Assembly (NCBI GenBank): GCA_963205155.1
Contig: CAUJJY010000067.1
Location: 1 to 10,842 of the forward strand
Length of the DNA: 10,842 bases
Origin: Candidatus Zixiibacteriota bacterium
GTDB lineage: Bacteria; Zixibacteria; MSB-5A5; CAIYYT01
Direction of reading: 5' to 3'
Below the pieces are notes generated by a model that saw nothing but the letters and a program-made list of their open reading frames with translations, had not been told where the DNA came from and ran no database searches. Below are positions 1 to 7,986 of the stretch, one piece after another. Position 1 is the stretch's first letter; each line of letters starts with the position of its first letter. The translations under genes and the position numbers were made by a program.

Positions 1-213
1 CGAAGCGCCAAGGCGGGTCAACCGGCGATGATCTACAGTCACCCGTATGAGTTGGGCAGTCAGATAGTTCAAGTGAAGCCGATGTCGGCCTATCGAAGGT
101 TCAGGCACTATTATCACACCAAGCACGGGTTGCAGCGCCTGGAGCGAGTATTACACGGGTTCACCGTCGATACGGTAGTGGCGGTATTGCGACGACATGG
201 AATGAAGGAATAG
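1..213 (+). CDS. Polysaccharide deacetylase, C-terminal end (DUF3473-like), 5' partial
   Basis: The reading frame is open from base 1, so this is the last 70 codons of a gene that begins outside the window; the ATG at 28 is internal. The visible part carries a Y-S-H-P-Y-E segment followed by a basic, tyrosine-rich stretch (RFRHYYHTKHGLQRLERVL) and a final helix. This matches the C-terminal DUF3473 extension found on many NodB-fold polysaccharide deacetylases of exopolysaccharide loci, where HP(W/Y)E and R-F-R-H-Y are typical. The catalytic NodB domain is not visible, so activity cannot be judged. Family members remove N-acetyl groups from amino sugars in surface or secreted glycans. The stop lies 2 bp before the methyltransferase gene, which indicates co-transcription. 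The family is fairly sure; the substrate is unknown. Confidence 0.75.
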   Translation, partial: RSAKAGQPAMIYSHPYELGSQIVQVKPMSAYRRFRHYYHTKHGLQRLERVLHGFTVDTVVAVLRRHGMKE

Positions 214-215
214 GA

Positions 216-893
216 ATGACAGAAAACGTGTCACACGACCACCAACGGGCAGGAGCGTACTTCGACCGGAAGGCGGAGCTGTTCGATTCTTTGTATAGTT
301 TGGACAAGGCCACGCCGTTCATGCGCTTCATGAACCGCCACTTTCGCAATGATATTTATGAGCGATATCTTTTGACAGTCAACCACGTCAAGGCGGTCAA
401 GGCGCAGAGTGTGCTTGATGTTGGAGTCGGCAGCGGGCGCTATGCCACGGGTTACGCCGAGGCGGGTGTCAAGCGGGTAGTAGGCGTTGATATCAGCAGT
501 TCGATGTTGGACTTGGCGCGAGAGCATGTGAAGCAGCTAAATGGCTCGCAGACAAAGTTCGAGTTTGTTTTATCGGATATCGATGCATATCAGACAGCCG
601 ATAGATTCGACGTGGTGGTGGCGATGGGATTTTTCGACTACATCAGCGAGCCGGTGCCGAGTTTGAAGAAGCTCCGTGAGTTCTGCACGCACTCGGTGAT
701 CGCTTCATTTCCGAGCATTTCCTTCTATCGCACACCGCTACGCAAGGTGCGTTATGCAATCAAGAAGTGCCCAGTCTACTTCTATCGCGTCGAGCAGATT
801 GAGCGACTGGCGCACGAGGCCGGATTCTCCAAGTGCTCGGTGACGAAGATCAAAGGTGCGGGCATGGACTATGTCGCCATCATGACTCGCTAA
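216..893 (+). CDS. Class I SAM-dependent methyltransferase
   Basis: This 225-residue protein has a Rossmann methyltransferase core. Motif I, VLDVGVGSGRY, sits at about residues 66-76 and holds the glycine-rich SAM loop. GVDIS at about 90-94 supplies the acidic residue expected to bind the ribose of SAM. SDIDAY at about 120-125 and FDVVVAMGFFDYI at about 131-143 match motifs II-III. The N-terminal 50 residues (AYFDRKAELFDSLY) resemble the cap of small-molecule methyltransferases. No membrane segment is visible, so it should be cytoplasmic. The ATG at 216 is preceded by AAGGA at 205-209 with a 6-nt spacer. It lies between a polysaccharide deacetylase and a glycosyltransferase in one operon, so a sugar or lipid-linked intermediate is a reasonable but unproven substrate. 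Confidence 0.85.
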   Translation: MTENVSHDHQRAGAYFDRKAELFDSLYSLDKATPFMRFMNRHFRNDIYERYLLTVNHVKAVKAQSVLDVGVGSGRYATGYAEAGVKRVVGVDISSSMLDLAREHVKQLNGSQTKFEFVLSDIDAYQTADRFDVVVAMGFFDYISEPVPSLKKLREFCTHSVIASFPSISFYRTPLRKVRYAIKKCPVYFYRVEQIERLAHEAGFSKCSVTKIKGAGMDYVAIMTR

Positions 894-905
894 TGGACAG
901 AGGCG

Positions 906-1919
906 ATGAGGATATCTAAAAGTGAGCAGCATCCGGGCGTGTCAATCATACTCGCGGTACGAAATGAAGCAGAGCATTTGGACGATTGTCTGCGTGCACT
1001 TGCGACCCTGGATTATCCCGGTGACAAATTGGAGATACTGCTTGTTGATGGAATGTCGGATGACGGCACAGCGAGGATTATTGCAAAATGGGCGGGGCGT
1101 GATGGCCGCATCAAGTCGCTCCAGAATCCGCGCAAGACAGTGTCGTGCGGAATGAATCTGGGTATCGCGGCAGCAAAGTACGACTACGTTCTCTGGATCT
1201 CCGGGCATGCGATTTTGCAACCGGCTCACATTCACCAGTGCTTATCGACGATGGACACCAAAGGCGCGGTCGCGGTTGGAGGAGTGCTCACAACAAAGGG
1301 AACGACGACGATCGGCAGGATTAATGCGGCGGTGCTGTCGCATCCGTTTGGCGTCGGTGGCGGGGCGCATCGAATCGGCGGTCGCTCCGGGTGGGTGCCG
1401 GTGGTGACGATGGCGTTGTACCGCAAGGAGGCGATTGTCAATGCGGGCGGTTTTGATGAGACATTGCAGCGCAGTCAGGATAATGACTTGCATCACCGGA
1501 TGAATAAACTGGGTTTGCGCTCGTATCTCGATGTCGAAGTCAATCCAACTTATCTGTGCAGGAATACCTTTCGCGGGTTCTTGCGCCAGGCCTGGAATAA
1601 CGGATTTTGGAATATCATGCTGTCGCGGCGCGGGTATGGCGGGTTTTCACCCCGACATTTTGTGCCGATGGCTTTTGTGGGCGGACAACTGATTTTGCTA
1701 TTGTTGGGATTCTTCCTGCCAATTGCGTGGTGGATACTTGGCGGAGCGCTGGCGCTGTATATGATGTGCGCACTGGCTGTTTCGATAACAGCGGCAATCA
1801 AGGCGCAATTGTCGTGGCAGGTGATTGTATTACCAGTTTGGTTTGCAGCGTTGCATTACACATATGGCATAGCTTCGTGGTCGGGATTCTTGAAAGCGAA
1901 GGACTTTGACAAGAAATGA
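906..1919 (+). CDS. GT2 family glycosyltransferase, ExoA-like, membrane-anchored
   Basis: This 337-residue enzyme opens with a GT-A nucleotide-sugar fold: VSIILAVRNE at residues 12-21 and LLVDGMSDDGT at 45-55. The acceptor-side motif GGFDETLQRSQDNDL at about 171-185 and a WNNGFWN segment near 220-226 follow. Three hydrophobic stretches (about 254-275, 277-297 and 305-325) should anchor the C-terminus in the inner membrane. This architecture resembles ExoA-type transferases that add a sugar to a lipid-linked repeat unit of exopolysaccharide. The metal-binding position usually written D-[AG]-H-A reads SGHA here, with S99 replacing the aspartate. The ATG at 906 has AGAGG only 2 nt upstream, which is a poor ribosome site; an in-frame GTG at 939 is possible but would cut into the first beta strand. 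It overlaps the next gene by 4 bp. Confidence 0.85.
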   Translation: MRISKSEQHPGVSIILAVRNEAEHLDDCLRALATLDYPGDKLEILLVDGMSDDGTARIIAKWAGRDGRIKSLQNPRKTVSCGMNLGIAAAKYDYVLWISGHAILQPAHIHQCLSTMDTKGAVAVGGVLTTKGTTTIGRINAAVLSHPFGVGGGAHRIGGRSGWVPVVTMALYRKEAIVNAGGFDETLQRSQDNDLHHRMNKLGLRSYLDVEVNPTYLCRNTFRGFLRQAWNNGFWNIMLSRRGYGGFSPRHFVPMAFVGGQLILLLLGFFLPIAWWILGGALALYMMCALAVSITAAIKAQLSWQVIVLPVWFAALHYTYGIASWSGFLKAKDFDKK

Positions 1920-3262
1920 CAACGATGAATCAAGATATCACGAGGAAGTCACTTCTGGACAAGTTTCTGGGAATATTCGCCGAGGTCCATGGCGGCGAAG
2001 GCGCACTGTCGCTGTTGATGACTCTGAATATCTTCTTGATTCTGACAGCATATTACATCGCAAAAGTCGTTCGTGAGCCGTTGATTCTTGCCGGCGGCGG
2101 CGCGGAAGTCAAAGCGTATTCATCGGCACTTCAAGCAATCGTGCTGGTCGGCGCGGTAAACCTCTATGCATACATGGTCGCGCGATTTGATCGGCGTAAG
2201 CTCCTTAATACAGTAGTGATTTTCTTCACGGCATGCTTTGTGGCGTTCTATTTGCTGGGATTAGCAGATACACGTTATCTCGGCGTGATCTACTTTGTCT
2301 GGGTAGGTGTTTTCAGTCTGACGGTAATCGCGCAGTTCTGGTCATTTGCCAATGACATTTACACACCGGCAGAAGGCAAGCGCTTGTTTGCGATTATTGC
2401 TTTTGGCGGTTCAGCCGGGGCGGTATTGGGCGCCAAGTTTGCGGAAGTATTGATAGACGTAATCGGGATCTATGAATTGCTTCTGGTGTCAGCCGGGTTG
2501 CTGTTGGCGAGCCTGTTGATTACGAATTATGTCGAATCGCGAAAACGCAACCGGCCGTTGCCAAATGTCGCTGCAGCAGTAGTTGCAGAGCCACCGATGT
2601 CGAAGGAGGGCGCGTTCAAAGTCGTCTTCAGACACCGATACTTGCTGTTGATTGCGATAATGATATTGTTGACGAACTGGGTCAATACGACGGGAGAGTA
2701 TATACTCGGCAACGTAGTCAGCAAGGCGGCGCAGGCCTCGGTGAGCGGAATTGTTGATGCCGAGGCAGCCAAACAGGCGGAGCGGGTATTTATCGGTAAG
2801 TTTTACGGTGACTTTTTCTTCTATGTGAATCTGCTTGGATTTCTGTTGCAGCTTTTCATTGTGTCGCGGGTGGTGAAGTATCTTGGTATGCGGGTAGCGA
2901 TCATGGCATTGCCGGCGATTGCTCTGGGCGGGTATTTTTTGATCGCGTTCACTCCCCTGCTGTCATTGATTCGCCTGGCGAAGACGGCGGAGAACGCCAC
3001 CGATTATTCGCTCAATAATACCGCGCGCCAGATGCTATTCTTGCCGACGACGCGCGAGCAGAAATACAAGGCAAAGGTGGCGATTGATAGTTTCTTCGTG
3101 CGCGCCGGCGATGTGTTGTCGGCAGGATTGGTGTATGCAGGAATACATTGGCTGACATTCAGTGTGACGCAGTTTGCAATTGTGAATTTGGTGCTGGTGA
3201 TGGTTTGGCTGGCGATTGCGTTTTTGGTGGCACGTGAGAACAAGCAGTTAATGCAGGCGTAG
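1916..3262 (+). CDS. MFS-fold transporter related to Npt1/Npt2 ATP:ADP antiporters
   Basis: This 448-residue protein has about twelve hydrophobic segments with the two-halves layout of the major facilitator fold and a basic, proline-containing cytoplasmic loop near residues 207-240. The N-terminal segment LTAYYIAKVVREPLIL and the stretch at about 361-400 (TDYSLNNTARQMLFLPTTRE, then KYKAKVAID and RAGDV) are the parts I recognise from the bacterial family annotated as nucleotide (ATP:ADP) antiporter-like. True nucleotide exchange is known for obligate intracellular bacteria and plastids. Free-living homologues have no settled substrate, so nucleotide transport should not be assumed. The start overlaps the glycosyltransferase stop (ATGA), which suggests coupled translation; a second ATG at 1925 is an alternative. 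Its position suggests export or import of a polysaccharide precursor, which is inference. Confidence 0.65.
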   Translation: MTTMNQDITRKSLLDKFLGIFAEVHGGEGALSLLMTLNIFLILTAYYIAKVVREPLILAGGGAEVKAYSSALQAIVLVGAVNLYAYMVARFDRRKLLNTVVIFFTACFVAFYLLGLADTRYLGVIYFVWVGVFSLTVIAQFWSFANDIYTPAEGKRLFAIIAFGGSAGAVLGAKFAEVLIDVIGIYELLLVSAGLLLASLLITNYVESRKRNRPLPNVAAAVVAEPPMSKEGAFKVVFRHRYLLLIAIMILLTNWVNTTGEYILGNVVSKAAQASVSGIVDAEAAKQAERVFIGKFYGDFFFYVNLLGFLLQLFIVSRVVKYLGMRVAIMALPAIALGGYFLIAFTPLLSLIRLAKTAENATDYSLNNTARQMLFLPTTREQKYKAKVAIDSFFVRAGDVLSAGLVYAGIHWLTFSVTQFAIVNLVLVMVWLAIAFLVARENKQLMQA

Positions 3263-3312
3263 CGGATTATTCGTTCAATCTCTCCCCCTATCTTCAGAAT
3301 GTCTTCGGGTGA

Positions 3313-4704
3313 CTAACCGAGACGTTTGATGGCTTCTTCGTAAGGCGTAAAGCCGCGCGGTCTGCCATTGCCCGGTGAATCCGGTTTGTGGAATGCAGGG
3401 CTGTCGCTAATGATCTTCAGGAGATTTTCACGTTCACTTGGTTTGGCGAGATGGGCAATTCCCACGGCACGTTCGCCAAGACTTAGCGTGCGCGGATCGA
3501 GTGACCCATATTCGGTGACGAGGATGACCTTGTCGACAGGTGTGGCGGTAGTCGTAATTCCGGCCGGACAACGATCAACGATTTTCGAGATGCCTTCGCT
3601 GGTTTGCGATTTTAGCGCGATAATGGCGACGCCGCCTTCGGAATACTGTGAGCCCCGGATGAAGTCGCTTTGGCCACCGACGCCCGAGTAAATTTTGCGT
3701 GCTTCGAGCGAGTCGGCCCAGACGTTGCCGTGGAGGTCGACACCGATGGCGCTGTTGATTGAAACCATCTTCGGCTGTTCGGCGATCTTGAAAACGCTGT
3801 TGGTGTAGTTACTGGGACGGCTTTGCACGGCGCTATTGAAACTTAACCAATCGTAACCATCTTGATTCTCGGAGAGGAAGATGGAAGCGACCGAGAAATT
3901 GAGATTCTGCTTCCAGCGATTAGTCGCAACGCCCTTCTTGACAAGCTTGGCCATAGCGTCGGCAAACAGCTCTGTGTGGATAGCGAGATCTTTCACGCCT
4001 TTCTTGAGGATGGCTTCGGTAACCGCCTCGGGAACTTCACCGATTCCATATTGGAGAGTCGATCCGGGTTCGCTGCCGGAGCCGTCGCAGATATAGAGAG
4101 CAGCGATGATCTCGCCAATGCGGGTGGCAACGCTATCCGGCTCGGGTATCGGGCTGGAAGGCAGCGGATAGTCAACATCAAGGACGTAATCGAGCATACT
4201 CTCGGGAACGGTGGTGCCAAGGACGAAGGGCATTTTGGCATTTCGCTCGGCGATCACGATGCCGCCATTCTTGTGGCAGGTGAAGATGGCCTCGAGCACG
4301 CCCTCGACGGTAGTGCCGAGGCTGTAGTTGCCACCGCGGTCGGGACCATTGACCTGCAGGAGAACGACATTGGGTTTGATGGCGCTACGGACATAGCGCG
4401 GAATTTCCGAGAGATGGATGGGGTGATAATAGGCCCACCCCTTGTTGACGGCCTCACGCGTAATGTAACTATTGAAAATGATTCGATGGGTAAGCGTGGC
4501 ACAGCGTTTCTCGGTGAAGAGCGGTCGGATTCTTTCACCGAGCCAGAGTACTCCGTAGGTGTCGATACCTTTGATGGAATAGTCCTGTCCTAATTGCTCC
4601 ATGAGCACTTGGGGAGTTGCGGCATTGCCGGAGATATAGATCACGCTTCCTGGTTGAATCAAGAGCGGATTTATTACTTCGTCTACGGAGTTAACCCTAA
4701 TCAT
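3313..4704 (-). CDS. Acetyl-CoA hydrolase / CoA-transferase family protein
   Basis: This 463-residue cytoplasmic enzyme belongs to the family of acetyl-CoA hydrolases and of acetate-dependent 4-hydroxybutyrate and succinyl-CoA:CoA transferases. The N-terminal half contains the glycine-rich GGNYSLG region near 124-130. The central LQYGIGEVPEAV (about 227-238) precedes AIHTELFADAM, in which E245 is at the expected place for the glutamate that forms the covalent CoA thioester. The C-terminal domain has the family signatures GVGGQSDFIRGS (341-352), SEGGVAIIALKS, and VTEYGSLDPRTLSLGERA (about 406-422). Members move CoA between small acids or hydrolyse acyl-CoA; substrate cannot be read from sequence. 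It is a single-gene unit, convergent with the polysaccharide operon. No Shine-Dalgarno is seen before the ATG. Confidence 0.85.
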   Translation of the reverse strand: MIRVNSVDEVINPLLIQPGSVIYISGNAATPQVLMEQLGQDYSIKGIDTYGVLWLGERIRPLFTEKRCATLTHRIIFNSYITREAVNKGWAYYHPIHLSEIPRYVRSAIKPNVVLLQVNGPDRGGNYSLGTTVEGVLEAIFTCHKNGGIVIAERNAKMPFVLGTTVPESMLDYVLDVDYPLPSSPIPEPDSVATRIGEIIAALYICDGSGSEPGSTLQYGIGEVPEAVTEAILKKGVKDLAIHTELFADAMAKLVKKGVATNRWKQNLNFSVASIFLSENQDGYDWLSFNSAVQSRPSNYTNSVFKIAEQPKMVSINSAIGVDLHGNVWADSLEARKIYSGVGGQSDFIRGSQYSEGGVAIIALKSQTSEGISKIVDRCPAGITTTATPVDKVILVTEYGSLDPRTLSLGERAVGIAHLAKPSERENLLKIISDSPAFHKPDSPGNGRPRGFTPYEEAIKRLG

Positions 4705-4883
4705 ATAAATAAGATACCGAATTTTCGATTCGATTTCAATCGTTTATTATTCTATCGACATTTGCGTTCAAATAAATACTATGGTACAAGAACTGTTGGA
4801 GCGGACATGCTTCCGGCGAATTCTAGCTCTTTAGATATTCGATTACTTCTTCAATCTCTTTGACTTAGCAAGAACACAGAGGG
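4705..4883. other. Intergenic spacer, no gene seen
   Basis: This A+T-rich gap separates the CoA-transferase start from the RND pump stop; both genes are on the - strand. Apart from the promoter near 4711-4739, I see no hairpin with a T-tract that would terminate the efflux operon and no credible coding region. Termination after the pump may be Rho-dependent or weak. Confidence 0.5.
4711..4739 (-). promoter_or_regulatory. Sigma-70-like promoter of the CoA-transferase gene
   Basis: Read on the - strand, TTGAAA (4734-4739) is followed by a 17-bp spacer and TATCTT (4711-4716). This is the best -35/-10 pair seen upstream of any gene here. The -10 ends only 6 nt before the ATG at 4704, so transcription would start at or next to the start codon. 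There is no purine-rich ribosome site in between, so a leaderless mRNA is the simplest reading. Confidence 0.45.
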
Positions 4884-7800
4884 CTAAACGGGGTTGGCTT
4901 CAACCGCTTCGGAGGCGGACGCCTTTACACCTGTTGACTTTCGGGTGGAAAGATAGGTGTAGAGCGCCGGGATGACATAGAGAGTCAATACCAGTGAGAA
5001 TAATAGGCCGCCGATAATCACGATACCCATCGAGATGCGGCTCTTGGCGGCGGCGCCCAGTGCAAGGGCGATCGGCAGAACACCAAAAGTGGTCGCCAAA
5101 CTGGTCATCAGAATTGGACGGAAACGCTGGGTGGCGGCATCGATGACAGCTTCTGGAATTGAAAGTCCCTGTAATTGTCTTTGGTTAGCGAATTCGACGA
5201 TTAAGATGCCGTTTTTGGTGACGATGCCGACAAGGGCAATGATACCGATTTGGCTGAAGATATTCAGAGTTTGTCCAAAGAGCCAAAGTGAGAGAACTGC
5301 TCCGGCGAGAGCGAGCGGTACGGTGAACATGATGGTTAGCGGATCGCGGAAGCTCTCAAACTGGGCAGAAAGAATCAAGTAGACCAGGATCAACGCGAGA
5401 ATAAACGCAAAGAGCAGTGTATTCGAACTTTCGGCAAAGTCCTTGGCCGCGCCGCCAAGACTGGTGGAGAAGGACTCATCGAGCACTTCAGCGGCAATCT
5501 TGTCCATCTCGTTGATGGCACTACCGATAGTTTGTCCGGTGGCGGGAGAGGCGCTGACAGTTGCCGAGACGTAGCGATTGTACCGGTATAATTGCGGCGG
5601 GCTGCTGCGATAAGACATAGTCACCAGATTATCGAGCTGGATTAATTCGCCGCGGCTGTTGCGAATGTAGATGGAACTCAAGTCAAGCGGCTCGTCGCGA
5701 TTTTCGCGATTGGCTTGTGCAATTACCGGGTATTGTTTGCCATTGAGAATGAAGAAGCCATAGCGTTGGCCGCTGAAAAATAACTGCAGGGTTTCTGCGA
5801 TGTCCCGAACCGTGATTCCCAATGCGCGGGCGCGGTCGCGGTCGATCTCGATGGTCAACTCCGGCTTGTTGAACTTGAGGTCAAGATCGACCACCTGGAA
5901 TGCCGGATTACTTTGAGCTCTCTCCATAAAGGGAGGGATGACCTCACGGAGGCGGTCAAAGTTGGGCGCCTGAATGATATACTGGACCGGTAGTCCGCGA
6001 CCGCGAGTATTGCCAATGGTCTGCTCTTGAGTAACGAAGGCGCGCGCAAAGGTCTGGTCGCGTAATTCGCGACTGATCGCATCGGCGACCTGCTGTTGGG
6101 TACGTTCACGCTCATTGGGGGGAACCATGTTGATGCGTACAAATCCGGAATTGGCGGAGGAGTTTCCGCCACCGCCGGCCGTTACGGAAAGAATGACGTT
6201 TTTCTCGGGCAAGGTATCGACGATTCGAATCAGCCCGCCGATATAGTCATACATTGCTTCATATGAGGTTCCTTCCGGAGCGGTCGCGTTGATTATCAGC
6301 CGACTTTTGTCTTCCATGGGAGCAAGTTCCGACGGCAATATCGAGCCCAAACCGATGATGATTGCCACCGAGGCGACCATGATCACCAACGCCAAATAGC
6401 GGCGAGCGACAAATGTGCGCAAGGAGCGGTGATATGAAGCGCTAAGGCGGTTGAACATGCGCTCGCTCCAGAGGAAGAATTTGTTCTCGTGCGTGCTTTT
6501 GTGCAGAGTACGTGCACTTAACATCGGCGTCAAGGTTAGTGAGACGAAGGCAGAGATCAAAACTGATCCGGCAACGACGATGCCGAATTCCCGGAAGAGC
6601 CTGCCGGTCAGACCTTGCAAAAAGATAATCGGCAGGAAGACCGCGGCGAGTGTGATAGTGGTCGAGACGATGGCGAAAAAGATTTCGCGTGAGCCAGCGT
6701 GGCCGGCTTCGATGGGGTTCATTCCCCGTTCAATCTTGCTATAAATATTTTCGAGAACGACAATGGCGTCATCGACAACGATACCGGTCGAGAGCACAAT
6801 CCCCAGAAGCGTCAGAAGATTGATGGAGAAGTCGGCGAAGTACATGATGAAGAAAGCGCCGATGAGCGAGATCGGAATAGCCAGCATTGGAATGATCGTC
6901 GTGCGCCAGTGGCGCAGAAACGCGAAGATAACCAACAATACGAGCAAAAAGGCGATCAGAATGGTCTCAACCACCTCGACAACCGCCTTGCGGATGTTGG
7001 CTGTGGAATCCATGGCGACGGCGAATTGCAGATCTTCCGGCACATCACGCCGGATTTGTTCGACGCGTTTATAGAATTCATCGGCAATGGCAATGTGGTT
7101 CGAGCCGGGTTGCGGGATGATGACCACCGAGACCATTGGCACGCCGCCGTTACCGCGCAGGCTGGTGCGTTCGTTTTCCGGCGCGAGGGTGGCTGTGCCG
7201 ACATCTCGGAATTTCACGACCGAACCTTCGGTTTCCTTGACTATCAACTCGTTGAAGTCTTCCACACTTGACAGTCGCCCGAAAGTTCGAATCGAAAGTT
7301 CCGTGGCTAAGCCCTCGATACGGCCGGACGGCAGTTCAACGTTTTCGCGGTTGAGCGCATTACGGACATCGAGCGGAGTTAGTCCGTAGGCTGCCAAGCG
7401 CGCCGGATCGATCAGCAATTTCATCGAGTAGCGTTTTTCGCCCCAAATGCGCACTTCGCTAACTCCGGGAATCGTTTGAAGCCGTTCTTTAAACACATCA
7501 TTGGCGTAAGCCGTGAGCTCAAGCAGGGAGCGTTTATCGGTGCGAACCGCCAAGGCGATAATCGGGCTGGAATCGGCATCGGATTTTGAAACTACCGGTG
7601 GGTCGACATCGGGAGGGAGGTTGCGCACGGCACGAGAAACGCGGTCGCGGACATCGTTGGCAGCATCTTCCATATCGACGCCCAGTTCAAACTCAACCGT
7701 GATCGAGCTGCGGCCATCACTGCTGGAGGATGTCAGCGAGCGAATTCCGGCGATACCATTGATTGACTCTTCAAGCGGTTCGGTGATTTGCGATTCGACG

Positions 7801-7973
7801 ACATCGGCATTGGCGCCGGTGTAGTTGGTTTGCACGGTGATAACCGGCGGGTCGACTGAAGGGTATTCGCGGACACCGAGAAAGAGGAAGCCGATGGCTC
7901 CGAACAGAACGATTAGAATTGAAAGGACGATAGATAAGACGGGGCGTTCGATGCAGACCGAGGAGATGTTCAT
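4884..7973 (-). CDS. RND efflux pump permease, HAE1/AcrB type
   Basis: At 1029 residues this is full length for an AcrB/MexB-like inner-membrane pump that exports hydrophobic compounds using the proton gradient. The first membrane helix (about 10-30) leads into FLGVREYPSVDPPVITVQTNYTG in two parts typical of the porter domain. Helix 4 carries the proton-relay pair D401-D402 (STGIVVDDAIVVLEN). Helix 10 carries K920 (GIVTKNGILIVEFAN), and R950 and T957 in RFRPILMTS match AcrB R971 and T978, so the whole relay is intact. The second porter repeat and final helices end near 1010, followed by a short polar tail. GGAG at about 7983-7986 (- strand CCGGAG) lies before the ATG. It follows the adaptor gene by 13 bp. 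Drug or metabolite specificity cannot be predicted. Confidence 0.95.
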   Translation of the reverse strand: MNISSVCIERPVLSIVLSILIVLFGAIGFLFLGVREYPSVDPPVITVQTNYTGANADVVESQITEPLEESINGIAGIRSLTSSSSDGRSSITVEFELGVDMEDAANDVRDRVSRAVRNLPPDVDPPVVSKSDADSSPIIALAVRTDKRSLLELTAYANDVFKERLQTIPGVSEVRIWGEKRYSMKLLIDPARLAAYGLTPLDVRNALNRENVELPSGRIEGLATELSIRTFGRLSSVEDFNELIVKETEGSVVKFRDVGTATLAPENERTSLRGNGGVPMVSVVIIPQPGSNHIAIADEFYKRVEQIRRDVPEDLQFAVAMDSTANIRKAVVEVVETILIAFLLVLLVIFAFLRHWRTTIIPMLAIPISLIGAFFIMYFADFSINLLTLLGIVLSTGIVVDDAIVVLENIYSKIERGMNPIEAGHAGSREIFFAIVSTTITLAAVFLPIIFLQGLTGRLFREFGIVVAGSVLISAFVSLTLTPMLSARTLHKSTHENKFFLWSERMFNRLSASYHRSLRTFVARRYLALVIMVASVAIIIGLGSILPSELAPMEDKSRLIINATAPEGTSYEAMYDYIGGLIRIVDTLPEKNVILSVTAGGGGNSSANSGFVRINMVPPNERERTQQQVADAISRELRDQTFARAFVTQEQTIGNTRGRGLPVQYIIQAPNFDRLREVIPPFMERAQSNPAFQVVDLDLKFNKPELTIEIDRDRARALGITVRDIAETLQLFFSGQRYGFFILNGKQYPVIAQANRENRDEPLDLSSIYIRNSRGELIQLDNLVTMSYRSSPPQLYRYNRYVSATVSASPATGQTIGSAINEMDKIAAEVLDESFSTSLGGAAKDFAESSNTLLFAFILALILVYLILSAQFESFRDPLTIMFTVPLALAGAVLSLWLFGQTLNIFSQIGIIALVGIVTKNGILIVEFANQRQLQGLSIPEAVIDAATQRFRPILMTSLATTFGVLPIALALGAAAKSRISMGIVIIGGLLFSLVLTLYVIPALYTYLSTRKSTGVKASASEAVEANPV

Positions 7974-7986
7974 TCAAACACTCCGG

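Noticed and set aside
3862..4593. 243-codon open frame on the + strand
   Set aside because: It lies fully antisense to the CoA-transferase gene, whose family motifs are intact. Its sequence is what the codon pattern of that gene produces in reverse, and it has no recognisable domain.
4594..4863. 89-codon + frame crossing the spacer upstream of the CoA-transferase gene
   Set aside because: Its first third is antisense to the CoA-transferase gene, no ribosome site precedes it, and no family features are seen.
4823..4864. On the - strand, codons reading VKEIEEVIEYLKS and a stop, like a protein C-terminus
   Set aside because: An in-frame TAA directly precedes it (4865-4867), leaving 13 codons without a start. 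It could be a gene remnant, but chance is more likely.
6699..7271. 190-codon open frame on the + strand
   Set aside because: It is antisense to the conserved RND pump; its D/H/N-rich composition is typical of a shadow frame.
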